Assembly (NCBI GenBank): GCA_029552945.1
Contig: JAKPDD010000023.1
Span: forward strand, 124,001-188,000
Direction of reading: 5' to 3'
Length of the DNA: 64,000 bases
Source: Spirochaetota bacterium
GTDB taxonomy: Bacteria > Spirochaetota > GWB1-36-13 > JAKPDD01
This document shows, one piece after another, positions 27,074 through 36,051 of the stretch. How positions within the stretch are numbered: position 1 is the first letter of the stretch; each line of letters opens with the position of its first letter. The notes below the pieces were generated by a model. That model had not been told where the DNA came from, made no database searches, and saw only the letters and a program-made list of their open reading frames with translations. The position numbers and the translations under genes are program-made.

Positions 27074-29314
27074 ATGATAAACGAAGTTTTTAATAATATC
27101 TTAAGAAAAGCAAAAGAACTTGCAGTAAAACTTAACCATGAATATGTTACTCCAGAACATATACTATTCGTAATACTACACGAAAATACAACTTTATTAG
27201 AAGTAAAGAAGATTTTAAATATTACAAATGAAGACTTAGCATTTCTCAGTGTAAATATAGATAATTTTATAAAAAACAATGTGCCTAAAAAACCAATATG
27301 GAAAAAAAGTATCGAAGAATCATGGGGTTTTAAGAGAGTTACCCAAAGAGCAACTGAAATAGCAGAAATGTCGGGTAGGTCAACAGGCGTAAGAGAGATA
27401 TTAATAGCAATACTTGAAAGTCCACACTTTTTCTCATCATATTTCCTTAAAAGAGCTGGTATATCGCTAGAAGACATAAAAAATATGAATGATGACATAA
27501 TATGGATAGAATTTGCATCAAGTAATAATGAAGACAAAGATAACCTTAATAATAAACCAAATCTAGCAAAATATACTGTAAACTTGACAAAAAAAGCAGG
27601 TGAAGAAGAGTTTGACAGAATAATAGAAAGAGACGAAATAATAGCTGATATTATAAGAATACTTCTAAGAAGAAAAAAGAATAACCCCTTATTGGTAGGT
27701 GAACCAGGGGTTGGGAAAACAGCAATAGTCGAATATTTCGCTTATTTAATAAGTAAAGAAAAAGTCCCAACTCACCTTAAGAACATACAGATACTCTTAC
27801 TTGACGTGGGAAAACTTGTTGCTGGTACAAGGTATAGAGGTGATTTTGAAGAAAGGTTAAACAATATAATAACTGAACTTTCAGATCTTAATAATGTTAT
27901 AGTCTTCATAGATGAAATACATACATTGGTTGGAGCAGGTTCTACAAGTGATCAATCACTTGATGCTGCAAATATGTTAAAATCACTGCTTACATTAGGT
28001 AAAGTAAGATTTATTGGGGCTACAACATATGATGACTTCAGGAAATATTTTGAAAAAGATAAAGCACTTAACAGAAGGTTCCAAAAAGTAGATGTACCAG
28101 AACCAACTCCACAGCAAACTTTAAATATATTAAAAGGTATAAAGTCATACTATGAATCTTTTCACGGTGTTACATATACAGAAGCTGCCTTAAAAGCATC
28201 CGTCGATCTTTCAAGCTTTATACATGATAGATTCCTCCCTGATAAAGCAATTGATATAATAGATGAAGCGGGGGCATATTTTAAAATACATTCACCTAAC
28301 AAAAAAATAACACCAAAAGACATAGAAAAGATAGTATCAAACATCACAAGAATGCCTATAATCACTGATATTAAAGGAAGTATGATTAATGTAAAAGAAC
28401 TTGATAAAAAACTTAAAAAAGAGATATTTGGTCAAGATAATGCAATAGAAATTGTAAGTAATGCCATAAAAACTGCTATTGCTGGTTTCAAAGAAGACTT
28501 TAGACCTATATCATCATTATTGTTTGTAGGGCCAACTGGTGTGGGTAAAACTGAACTTGCTATTCAGCTTTCAAAAATACTTGGTATTGAGTTTATAAGA
28601 TTTGACATGAGCGAATACTCTGAAAAACACTCTGTTGCTAAACTTATTGGTGCTCCGCCAGGGTATGTAGGATATGAAGAGGGTGGTTTATTAATAGAAG
28701 AAGTAAGAAAAAAACCTTTCTCTGTAGTATTATTTGATGAAATAGAAAAAGCAGACCCTGCAATATATAATTCATTGCTACAAATAATGGATTATGGACA
28801 GATAAGAGATAATAAAAATAGAATTGCAAGTTTTAACAATACTATTATAATACTTACATCAAATGCTGGTGCAAAAGAAATTAACAAAAAAGAGGTTGGG
28901 TTCGGGAAAGGTGTTTATGGTAATGATGCAATGAAGACAGAAATAAAAAAAATATTCAATCCTGAGTTTATTAACAGGCTTGACGCAATAGTTATGTTTA
29001 ACCACCTTACAAAAGAAGTTGCAAGAAGTATTGTAGTCAAAGAAATTAACATCCTCAAAAATTATGCTAAAAAAAGAAATATAGATATAGTATTCAATGA
29101 ATCTGTAGTAGATTATATAATAGAAAAGGGATTTAATCAGGAGTTTGGAGCAAGAAATATAAAAAGAACTGTAAACGAAGAAATAAAAAAAGAATTGGCA
29201 GAAATAATTATATCAAAAAACATAAACAAAGGCATAATAACAATAGACTTAAAAAACAATAAGCCCTCTTTTGAATATATCGAAACTCAAAAAAAAGAAG
29301 CAACAACTGTATAA
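27074..29314 (+). CDS. clpA: ClpA-type AAA+ unfoldase
   Basis: 746 residues, ClpA length. The N-domain (1-145) is followed by AAA module 1 (Walker A GEPGVGKTA; Walker B 'VIFIDEIHTLVGAG') and module 2 (GPTGVGKTELA; 'SVVLFDEIEKAD'). There is no middle coiled-coil domain between the modules, which rules out ClpB and ClpC. A ClpP-docking loop of the 'IGF/L' type is seen as 'EVGFGKG'. It unfolds proteins for ClpP in the cytosol. clpP is not in the window. A GAGG site lies 8 bases before the ATG. Confidence 0.94.
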   Translation: MINEVFNNILRKAKELAVKLNHEYVTPEHILFVILHENTTLLEVKKILNITNEDLAFLSVNIDNFIKNNVPKKPIWKKSIEESWGFKRVTQRATEIAEMSGRSTGVREILIAILESPHFFSSYFLKRAGISLEDIKNMNDDIIWIEFASSNNEDKDNLNNKPNLAKYTVNLTKKAGEEEFDRIIERDEIIADIIRILLRRKKNNPLLVGEPGVGKTAIVEYFAYLISKEKVPTHLKNIQILLLDVGKLVAGTRYRGDFEERLNNIITELSDLNNVIVFIDEIHTLVGAGSTSDQSLDAANMLKSLLTLGKVRFIGATTYDDFRKYFEKDKALNRRFQKVDVPEPTPQQTLNILKGIKSYYESFHGVTYTEAALKASVDLSSFIHDRFLPDKAIDIIDEAGAYFKIHSPNKKITPKDIEKIVSNITRMPIITDIKGSMINVKELDKKLKKEIFGQDNAIEIVSNAIKTAIAGFKEDFRPISSLLFVGPTGVGKTELAIQLSKILGIEFIRFDMSEYSEKHSVAKLIGAPPGYVGYEEGGLLIEEVRKKPFSVVLFDEIEKADPAIYNSLLQIMDYGQIRDNKNRIASFNNTIIILTSNAGAKEINKKEVGFGKGVYGNDAMKTEIKKIFNPEFINRLDAIVMFNHLTKEVARSIVVKEINILKNYAKKRNIDIVFNESVVDYIIEKGFNQEFGARNIKRTVNEEIKKELAEIIISKNINKGIITIDLKNNKPSFEYIETQKKEATTV

Positions 29315-29339
29315 AACTAAATAAAGAGGTATTTAATCA

Positions 29340-30101
29340 ATGAATAAAGGATTTCTATGTATTGGGCTTGACCCTGATATAAAAAGAATACCAGATAGAT
29401 TTTTAAAAGATATCAATCCTTTATGGGAGTTTAATAAATATATAATAGATGAAACCATTGAATATGCTAAAGCATATAAACCAAACATAGCTTTTTATGA
29501 AGCATATGGGAGTAATGGATTAGAAGCACTTAAAAAAACAATAGAATATGTAAAAAAAATTGATAAAAATATTACTGTAATACTTGATGCTAAAAGAGGA
29601 GATATAGGTAATACAGCAAGCTTTTATGCAGTCTCTATATTTGAAGACTTTAAGGCTGATGGGACAACACTTTCCCCATATATGGGTTTTGATTCAATAG
29701 AGCCATTCTTAAAATATAAGGATAAATATATTTTTATTTTAGGTTTAACAAGTAATCCATCCAATAAAGACTTTCAATTTATAAGAACAGAGGATGGCAA
29801 GTTTTTATATGAAAAAGTAATAGATAAAGTAATAGAATGGAATAAAAAATACTATAATGGTATAGGGCTTGTCATAGGAGCAACAAATAAAGAAATTTCT
29901 GAGTTGAAAAATAAATTAAAAGGGATACCTTTATTAATTCCGGGAATAGGTACTCAGAAAGGCGAAATTGATATATTAAAAGGTATACTTAGCGATAATG
30001 TATTTATTAATGTGGCAAGAGATATTATATATTCTAACTCACCTAAAACTAAAGCAAAGTTTTATTTTGATGAATTAAACAGATTAAACAATTTAATTTA
30101 A
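29340..30101 (+). CDS. pyrF: Orotidine 5'-phosphate decarboxylase, type 2
   Basis: 253 residues. The catalytic tetrad sequence 'LDAKRGDIGNTA' and the N-terminus 'FLCIGLDPD' show the longer subgroup 2 PyrF. It makes UMP from OMP. A GAGG ribosome site precedes the ATG and it lies 25 bases after clpA, possibly co-transcribed. The gene is convergent with gtrA; the 33 bases between contain only a weak GTAGT/ACTAC hairpin before a T-rich run. Confidence 0.93.
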   Translation: MNKGFLCIGLDPDIKRIPDRFLKDINPLWEFNKYIIDETIEYAKAYKPNIAFYEAYGSNGLEALKKTIEYVKKIDKNITVILDAKRGDIGNTASFYAVSIFEDFKADGTTLSPYMGFDSIEPFLKYKDKYIFILGLTSNPSNKDFQFIRTEDGKFLYEKVIDKVIEWNKKYYNGIGLVIGATNKEISELKNKLKGIPLLIPGIGTQKGEIDILKGILSDNVFINVARDIIYSNSPKTKAKFYFDELNRLNNLI

Positions 30102-30134
30102 GTTTAGTAGTACACTTATAATTTTAACTACAAT

Positions 30135-30566
30135 TTATTTTTTGAAGTTCCAGAAATGGTTAAGAGAAAAATTAACCAAAAAACCCAATCCTATACCACA
30201 TAAATTTGCTAAATATTTATTAAAATTTAAATGGGAAACTAAGAAAAGTAAGACAATATAATTTATAAACCCTGCTAAAAATGCAATAAGGTGGAATCTT
30301 AAAAACTTTTTTATAAAACTCTCATTTATTCTATCCCCCCAGGTCCAGTAATAATTCAAGAAAAAGTTTGTTATTATTGAAACTTCTATAGCAATTAAAG
30401 ATGAAATTTTATAATAAAATTTTGCAACTTCATTCAAGACAAAAAAAATACTCATATTAACAAGTATTCCATTAAAACCAACTATTGAAAACTTTATAAA
30501 ACGTTTAATAGGGAAACCACTTTTTTTTTCAACAAGTAGAATTAAGTTTCTGATTATATTTATCAT
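30135..30566 (-). CDS. GtrA-family membrane protein
   Basis: 143 residues with four predicted membrane helices and the GtrA pattern 'FIKFSIVGFNGILVNMSIFF' and 'NFFLNYYWTW'. GtrA proteins are thought to help move or hold polyprenyl-linked sugars in membranes. The start overlaps the glycosyltransferase gene by 4 bases, a very common GT2-GtrA pairing. Confidence 0.88.
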   Translation of the reverse strand: MINIIRNLILLVEKKSGFPIKRFIKFSIVGFNGILVNMSIFFVLNEVAKFYYKISSLIAIEVSIITNFFLNYYWTWGDRINESFIKKFLRFHLIAFLAGFINYIVLLFLVSHLNFNKYLANLCGIGLGFLVNFSLNHFWNFKK

Positions 30567-31288
30567 AAAATATCACTTTTTAAAAACTTTTTACAGTTCA
30601 TAAATCTAAAATGCCATACCTGAATCATTGCCTCAAAAAATATCTTTTTTGACATTTTTGAGGCTCCTTCACGCCTCTCTTCAAATATTATTGGGACCTC
30701 TTTTATCCTAAAACCGTTCTTGTAAAAAATATAGTTAATCTCTATCTGAAAAGAATAGCCCTCTGACTTGATCAATTCAAGGTTTATTTTTTTTAATGTA
30801 GATACCCGAAAACACTTGAAACCACCTGTAACATCCTTTATAGGTAATCCTAGTATTGTCTTTGCATATATATTACCGCCTTTACTTATAAAAAGCCTTT
30901 TTTTACTCCAATTTAAAACCCCCCCACCTTTTATATACCTCGAACCTATAACAAGGTCAGAATCTTTAATATTTTCTATAAAAAGCGGAATATACTTTGG
31001 ATTATGCGAAAAGTCAGCATCCATTTCAAATACAAAATCGTATTCTTTATCTATAGCATACTTAAACCCTTCTATATACGCAGAAGCAAGTCCGAGTTTA
31101 CCCTTTCTCTGAATCAAAAAAATATTACTATATTTTTTTTGAATTTCTTTTACTATTGATGCCGTACCATCCGGAGAATTATCATCTATTATAAGTATAT
31201 CAATATCTATTATACTTTTTATCTCTTCTATTAAAGGTCTTATATTCTCAGACTCATTATAGGTTGGAATAATTATAAGTGTCTTCAA
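30563..31288 (-). CDS. Dolichol-phosphate mannosyltransferase-like GT2 glycosyltransferase
   Basis: 241 residues without C-terminal membrane helices. 'IIPTYNESENIRPLIEEI', 'IDDNSPDGTASIV' and 'MDADFSHNPKYIP' are the nucleotide and metal (DxD) motifs of the DPM1/GtrB-type GT2 group. It probably transfers a sugar from a nucleotide donor to a polyprenyl phosphate on the cytosolic face, working with the GtrA protein encoded next. It lies 18 bases after leuD. Confidence 0.87.
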   Translation of the reverse strand: MKTLIIIPTYNESENIRPLIEEIKSIIDIDILIIDDNSPDGTASIVKEIQKKYSNIFLIQRKGKLGLASAYIEGFKYAIDKEYDFVFEMDADFSHNPKYIPLFIENIKDSDLVIGSRYIKGGGVLNWSKKRLFISKGGNIYAKTILGLPIKDVTGGFKCFRVSTLKKINLELIKSEGYSFQIEINYIFYKNGFRIKEVPIIFEERREGASKMSKKIFFEAMIQVWHFRFMNCKKFLKSDIL

Positions 31289-31306
31289 TTAAATCCCCAA
31301 TTTAAA

Positions 31307-31828
31307 TCAATACTTTTTGTCGACATATCCTATCCAGCCCCCCTCTTTTACTATCTCTTTATAGAGGGGTGATATATCAAACTTTATATTTTCTTCTCCA
31401 TTTTTTGACTTTGCAACTATTATCTGATTGTCTATATCTGCATATATTTCTATATCAGGGTCTTTTTTATATAATTCGATTAATCTATCTACTTTATCTT
31501 TTGGAAGTTCAACAACAAGCAAACCACTGTTATATGCATTCTGTCTAAAAATTCTTGCAAAACCTTCAGCAATAATAAGTTTATAGTCATTTTCTGTAAA
31601 AACCCATACAGCATGTTCCCTTGATGAACCACATCCAAAGTTTTTTCTTGTCAATACTACCTTTTTGTCCTTAGTATCTTTTTTAGGGTCAAAATTATTA
31701 AGTTTAAGGTCTTCAAGTATATACGGGGCAAGATTTTTTTTGTCTACTTCAGTTAAGTATTTTGCTGGTATTATCTCGTCCGTATTTATATCATCTCTAT
31801 CCAGAAGTAAAACTTTACCACCAATCAT
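31307..31828 (-). CDS. leuD: 3-isopropylmalate dehydratase small subunit (LeuD-like)
   Basis: 173 residues. 'VLLLDRDDINTDEIIPAKYL' and 'RKNFGCGSSREHAVW' are the swivelling-domain signatures of LeuD/aconitase small subunits. With LeuC it isomerises 2- to 3-isopropylmalate in leucine synthesis. The ATG at 31828 has AAGGAG close upstream, so an in-frame ATG at 31846 is less likely. leuC is not in the window, so a related dehydratase (homoaconitase, 2,3-dimethylmalate) cannot be excluded. It lies next to surface-glycan genes, not leu genes. Confidence 0.85.
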   Translation of the reverse strand: MIGGKVLLLDRDDINTDEIIPAKYLTEVDKKNLAPYILEDLKLNNFDPKKDTKDKKVVLTRKNFGCGSSREHAVWVFTENDYKLIIAEGFARIFRQNAYNSGLLVVELPKDKVDRLIELYKKDPDIEIYADIDNQIIVAKSKNGEENIKFDISPLYKEIVKEGGWIGYVDKKY

Positions 31829-31857
31829 TATTTCTCCTTTTAACATTCTTTGAGAGT

Positions 31858-31882
31858 ATAAAATTTAATTAAAAAATTTTAT
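31858..31882 (-). terminator. Weak A/T hairpin between porin 1 and leuD
   Basis: ATAAAATTT (31858-31866) and AAATTTTAT (31874-31882), 7-base loop, after the porin stop on the minus strand. The stem is only A-T and no clear T tract follows, so the call is weak. Confidence 0.25.
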
Positions 31883-31912
31883 CTATTATAAACCTTCAAT
31901 TTATAAAATAAG

Positions 31913-33175
31913 TTAAAAATTTACTACCACTCCTAAACCAGCATAGATTGAGTTCTGAATATCTTTTGTACCAAATCCTTTTGTACCAAAAGCACCACCA
32001 GTATTAAGATATGCACCCTCAAAAAGTATCTTGGTGTTTTCTTCTATATTAATTGAGAAAATAAGGTCTATTTCAAATCCTAAGTCTTTTTTGTTATTAG
32101 TATTTGATACCTCCTTCATTAACTGAGCATAACCAAAGTTTAAACCAACTTCAGCAAAATCAATATTATATCCTAGACTGCCCCCGCCAATAATATAACC
32201 ATAATTAAGATATCTTATATTAGCAAAGTCATCATTAGCTATTGTAGAAAATGTTTGTTGGTTTTCAAGTAATAGGAGCCTCCCCTTCACTCCAGATATT
32301 TTGAAAGCATTAAAACCTTCATACTTATCTGGTGTAGCAGAATTATCACCAGAGGTTACTGCAAAAAAAGCTTTTATATTAAAATTATCAGAAAAATTAT
32401 AATTTGCTTCAATATCAACAGCATAACCACTGTATTTTATATTATTACCTTTGTCTTTACTATTACCATATGCAAAAGCAATATTTATGTTTGCTTTTTC
32501 AAGTTCAACTGAAAATAACAAAGAAAAAAGAGATGCCAGATTATTAGCCCATGGAGTATTTGTTATTTCAGATCCACCTTTTATAAAAAAAATAGATGGT
32601 GAAAAAAGTATGTTATTTATTTTAAACCTAAGATCAGTTCCAAACATATTAGCATCATCTCTGTTTGTTCCCGGGGTTTCCTCTTCCATTTTAATATATA
32701 CAAGAGATACATTATTATCACCAAATGTATAGGTAGCCATAAAAAGAGGTGTATTATCAGAAAGCACAAGAGCACCTGGGATCTCATACTCTGCTACACC
32801 ACGTTTGAACGATAAACCATTAATAAATGGGACCTTTATCTCTATATAAGCCTGTTCAATCTTAACAGCATTCTTCACATCAGATCCTATAGGAGCATAA
32901 TCTTCTGATGGTGTAACCCCACTTCCCATAAATTGGTCAATACCTAACTGAAGCTTTCCATTTACATTTTGTGTTGAAAAAGATATATAAGGCCAGAAAC
33001 TGTATGCTGAGAATGTAAGATATCCATCTTTTTCTGTAGTTTTGTATGAAGCCCCGTATACATAAATATCAGCTCCAAAGTCAAACTTTTTGGTAATTGT
33101 TTTTTCACCTTCATTTTCTCCATAAGAAAATATCCCTATTACTAATACAAAAAATAGTGCCAGAAATTTTTTCAT
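31913..33175 (-). CDS. Outer-membrane beta-barrel (porin-like) protein 1
   Basis: 420 residues from 33175, where AAGGAG lies upstream; the in-frame ATG at 33202 has none. A signal peptide ('KKFLALFFVLVIGIFSYG') precedes a long run of amphipathic strands, and the C-terminus ends in Phe ('GLGVVVNF'), as for BAM substrates. It is a clear paralogue of the protein at 58089: shared blocks include 'LTFSAYSFWPY', 'ENQQTFSTIANDDFANIR' and 'AYLNTGGAFGTKGFGTKDIQ'. The family is not one I can name; channel function is inferred. The opposite-strand sensor at 33337 starts 161 bases away. Confidence 0.75.
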   Translation of the reverse strand: MKKFLALFFVLVIGIFSYGENEGEKTITKKFDFGADIYVYGASYKTTEKDGYLTFSAYSFWPYISFSTQNVNGKLQLGIDQFMGSGVTPSEDYAPIGSDVKNAVKIEQAYIEIKVPFINGLSFKRGVAEYEIPGALVLSDNTPLFMATYTFGDNNVSLVYIKMEEETPGTNRDDANMFGTDLRFKINNILFSPSIFFIKGGSEITNTPWANNLASLFSLLFSVELEKANINIAFAYGNSKDKGNNIKYSGYAVDIEANYNFSDNFNIKAFFAVTSGDNSATPDKYEGFNAFKISGVKGRLLLLENQQTFSTIANDDFANIRYLNYGYIIGGGSLGYNIDFAEVGLNFGYAQLMKEVSNTNNKKDLGFEIDLIFSINIEENTKILFEGAYLNTGGAFGTKGFGTKDIQNSIYAGLGVVVNF

Positions 33176-33197
33176 AAAGCTCTCCTTATTCTTTATA

Positions 33198-33242
33198 AAC
33201 AAAAGAAATTTAAAATTCTCTTGTTATTAAATTTCTTTTGTT
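33198..33242. promoter_or_regulatory. 16-bp perfect inverted repeat upstream of porin 1
   Basis: AACAAAAGAAATTTAA (33198-33213), 13-base loop, TTAAATTTCTTTTGTT (33227-33242). It lies 23-67 bases before the porin ATG, within the 161-base divergent region shared with the SpoIIE sensor. It is longer and less A/T-only than the other palindromes in the window. It could be an operator or a 5' leader hairpin. Confidence 0.55.
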
Positions 33243-33336
33243 ATTTTCCCATAAAAATTTAATGTTAATATATTTTATATATTAATGAATTATTTTTATA
33301 AAAAAATTTCAAGTTAAAAAAAAGAGGAATTATACT

Positions 33337-36021
33337 ATGAAAAATACTATTAAAAAACTCAAAAAATATACAAAACTAATAATTCTTACGATCTTACTTA
33401 TCTTAATGGTTATACTCCTGATCTTAAATAAAGAATATATTTTAAACGACTTAAGTAAAAGAGAGGCTATAGAAAATCCTGACAATATATTCATTGACGA
33501 AGCAACAAATATATATTTTTCAGATAAAGAGATGAAAAGAATAACAAAAATCGATATTGATGGCAATGTAAAAATAAAAATAGATGGGGATAAGAGAGAA
33601 AAAGGTTTTTATAGAATATCCGAAATAGTATCAGATAAAGACGGTGATATATTTCTTATAAACTTTGTCTATAGTGAAGAGAATATCTATGTTGATAGGA
33701 CTGAAGTTCAAATGTTTGACCTTAATGGTAACTTTAAAAAAGTTATATTTGATATTACATGTTCAACAGAAGAGGAGAAGGAAGACTATTATAACTCATA
33801 TCCATACTCAATTATGGGGCTTAAAATTATTAACAATAATTTATTTTTTACAAGTTTTGACCTATCTGGGAATATTATAATATGGTATTATGATAAAAAA
33901 TCAGATGTAGTTAAAAAACTCAACTCTTATCCTATCACCAAAGATAATTCAGTAAACAAGGTTTTTATAAGTGAAAGTGGGAATATATATATTATCAAAA
34001 AAGATGGCAACCTTTATAAATACGATAGCAATAAAAACCTTAAAAAGATAGAAACAGGTATAGAAAACCAAAAAATATGGTCAATAACTGAAAGTCAAAC
34101 TAATATTTATATATCTGATATTTTTTCAAGAAAAATATTTTATTTAAATCAAGATAAAAAAACTTTTGAGTTTATAAAAAATTTAAAAGAAAAAGACTTA
34201 TATTATAATATATCAGCAAACCAAAATTATATTGCAGGTGTAAACGATTCTACCAATTCAATCGATATTTTTAATAAAAACGGGAATAAAATAAAAACTA
34301 TTTCTGAGGTTATTTTAACTAAATCAGAGATTTTTACTAAAGTCTTTATATGGATAGTTTCATTAATTTCAGTTATATTACTTATTTATGTAGTATTATA
34401 TATCTATTTAAAAATACTTGATAAGTACCTACCACTTACAATAAAACAAATTATAATTTTTGTACCAATACTTATAATATCTTTATATATCACATCTACA
34501 AGAGTGTATAAATCTCTATTTGAAAAATATGAAAATGAAATAAAAAATGAACTATCTGCTCTTGCTCAACTTGGTGCAAGAATGATAAATTATAAAAATA
34601 TTATAAAAATAAAATCACCATTTGATTATCAAAAAGATGATTATAATAATCTGAAATCTGAACTTACAAGCATACTCAATGAATATCAAGACCCATGGAA
34701 CAAAAATCTTTTTAATACAGTATATGTCCTTAAAAACAATATTTTTTATATAATCTGTAATGATTCAACATACTACGGTACATGGTATCCTTACATAAGA
34801 CACCCTGATATACACTATGAGACATATAAAAATAATGGAGTAAACAGTTCAAAATATTCTGACCAGCATGGTGACTATTTTGTAGGAATATCTGTTATAA
34901 AAGATGAGAATAATAACCCTGTAGCACTATATGAAGTAGGTTTTTACCAAGATTATGCAAATGAGTTTAATAATATATTTAGAAAAAAGTTATTATCATC
35001 AGTTATATTTTCAAGTATTTTATATATATTAATATTTGTAATATCAACTTATTTTATACTTAAGGCACTTTCAATACTTAAAAATGGAGTTAAAAAAATC
35101 ATAAATGGATATTTTGGAGTAGAGATAAAAATAAAAAGAAAAGACGAGCTTGGAGATCTTGCAAACGGATTTAATTACATGTCAAAAAAACTTAAAGATT
35201 ATATTAATGAAATAACAAACTTGAACAAAAACCTGGAGAAAAAAGTTGAAGAGAGGACAGCAGAATTACAAAAAGCATATAAAGAAATAGAAAAACGGAA
35301 TAAACAGATAGAAAACGATATTAAAATGGCTTCAATAATTCAAAAAAACATGTTACCAAAAACTCTACCTCCAAGCCTTAAAACAGGTATTTACACTATA
35401 TATAAACCAATGGAGATGATGGGAGGTGACTTTTATGACTTTGTACCTATAGATGAAGATAAATTAGGTATATTTATATCGGATGTATCAGGGCATGGTG
35501 TGCCCGCAGCATTTATAACAAGCATGATAAAAACACTTATTACAACAATGCCTGATAAAACCATATCCCCAAAAGAGTTTTTAAAGTTTATAAATAACAA
35601 TATTTATAACCAAACAAGTGGGAACTTTATTACTGCTTTTTATGGTATACTGGATCAAAAAAATATGACTCTTAGATACGCTAAAGCATCACACCCAGAA
35701 CCAATATTAATAAAAAATAATGGGCAGATAAGCCTGCTTGAAGGAAAAGGAAACCTCTTAGGTGTATTTGAAGATATAAGTATTGAGGAATATGAAATAA
35801 AATTAGAACCAAAAGATAAAATAATATTTTACACAGATGGACTTATAGAGGCTGTAAATAAATATTTAAATCAATTCGAAAGTGAGTTTTTAAAAATAGT
35901 AGATAAAAATTACAGCTATAATATTCTATCCCTTATAGACACTATAATTGAAGAACTTGAAAAATATTGGGTATCTCAAGAAGATGATGTATGTATAATA
36001 GGAATTGAGATGGGAAAATGA
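33337..36021 (+). CDS. Membrane sensor with extracytoplasmic beta-propeller-like domain and SpoIIE phosphatase
   Basis: 894 residues. A membrane helix (about 12-30) leads to an external region (about 40-325) of repeated 'NIFIDEATNIYFSDKEMKRITKIDIDG'-like blades resembling NHL/propeller repeats. Two helices (about 332-358 and 368-386), a second external segment (about 390-545), a fourth helix (about 548-570), a HAMP-like segment ('KKIINGYFGVEIKIKRKDELGDLANGFNYM'), a coiled coil and a SpoIIE PPM phosphatase (about 680-894) follow. Catalytic motifs are 'GGDFYDF', 'SDVSGHGVPAAFITSM' and 'FYTDGLIEAV'. It probably controls a STAS antagonist in response to an envelope signal. Confidence 0.8.
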   Translation: MKNTIKKLKKYTKLIILTILLILMVILLILNKEYILNDLSKREAIENPDNIFIDEATNIYFSDKEMKRITKIDIDGNVKIKIDGDKREKGFYRISEIVSDKDGDIFLINFVYSEENIYVDRTEVQMFDLNGNFKKVIFDITCSTEEEKEDYYNSYPYSIMGLKIINNNLFFTSFDLSGNIIIWYYDKKSDVVKKLNSYPITKDNSVNKVFISESGNIYIIKKDGNLYKYDSNKNLKKIETGIENQKIWSITESQTNIYISDIFSRKIFYLNQDKKTFEFIKNLKEKDLYYNISANQNYIAGVNDSTNSIDIFNKNGNKIKTISEVILTKSEIFTKVFIWIVSLISVILLIYVVLYIYLKILDKYLPLTIKQIIIFVPILIISLYITSTRVYKSLFEKYENEIKNELSALAQLGARMINYKNIIKIKSPFDYQKDDYNNLKSELTSILNEYQDPWNKNLFNTVYVLKNNIFYIICNDSTYYGTWYPYIRHPDIHYETYKNNGVNSSKYSDQHGDYFVGISVIKDENNNPVALYEVGFYQDYANEFNNIFRKKLLSSVIFSSILYILIFVISTYFILKALSILKNGVKKIINGYFGVEIKIKRKDELGDLANGFNYMSKKLKDYINEITNLNKNLEKKVEERTAELQKAYKEIEKRNKQIENDIKMASIIQKNMLPKTLPPSLKTGIYTIYKPMEMMGGDFYDFVPIDEDKLGIFISDVSGHGVPAAFITSMIKTLITTMPDKTISPKEFLKFINNNIYNQTSGNFITAFYGILDQKNMTLRYAKASHPEPILIKNNGQISLLEGKGNLLGVFEDISIEEYEIKLEPKDKIIFYTDGLIEAVNKYLNQFESEFLKIVDKNYSYNILSLIDTIIEELEKYWVSQEDDVCIIGIEMGK

Positions 36022-36026
36022 AAAAA

Positions 36027-36051
36027 TAAAATTTTTTAGTTTAAAATTTTA
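36027..36051. terminator. A/T hairpin at the convergent end of the SpoIIE sensor and feoB
   Basis: TAAAATTTT (36027-36035) and AAAATTTTA (36043-36051), 7-base loop. It overlaps the feoB stop and lies 6 bases after the sensor stop. Position suggests a shared bidirectional terminator, but the stem is only A-T and no long T tract follows on either strand. Confidence 0.3.

Noticed and set aside
30102-30134. Terminator between pyrF and gtrA
   Set aside because: Only a 5-bp GTAGT/ACTAC stem with a 15-base loop; too weak to list.
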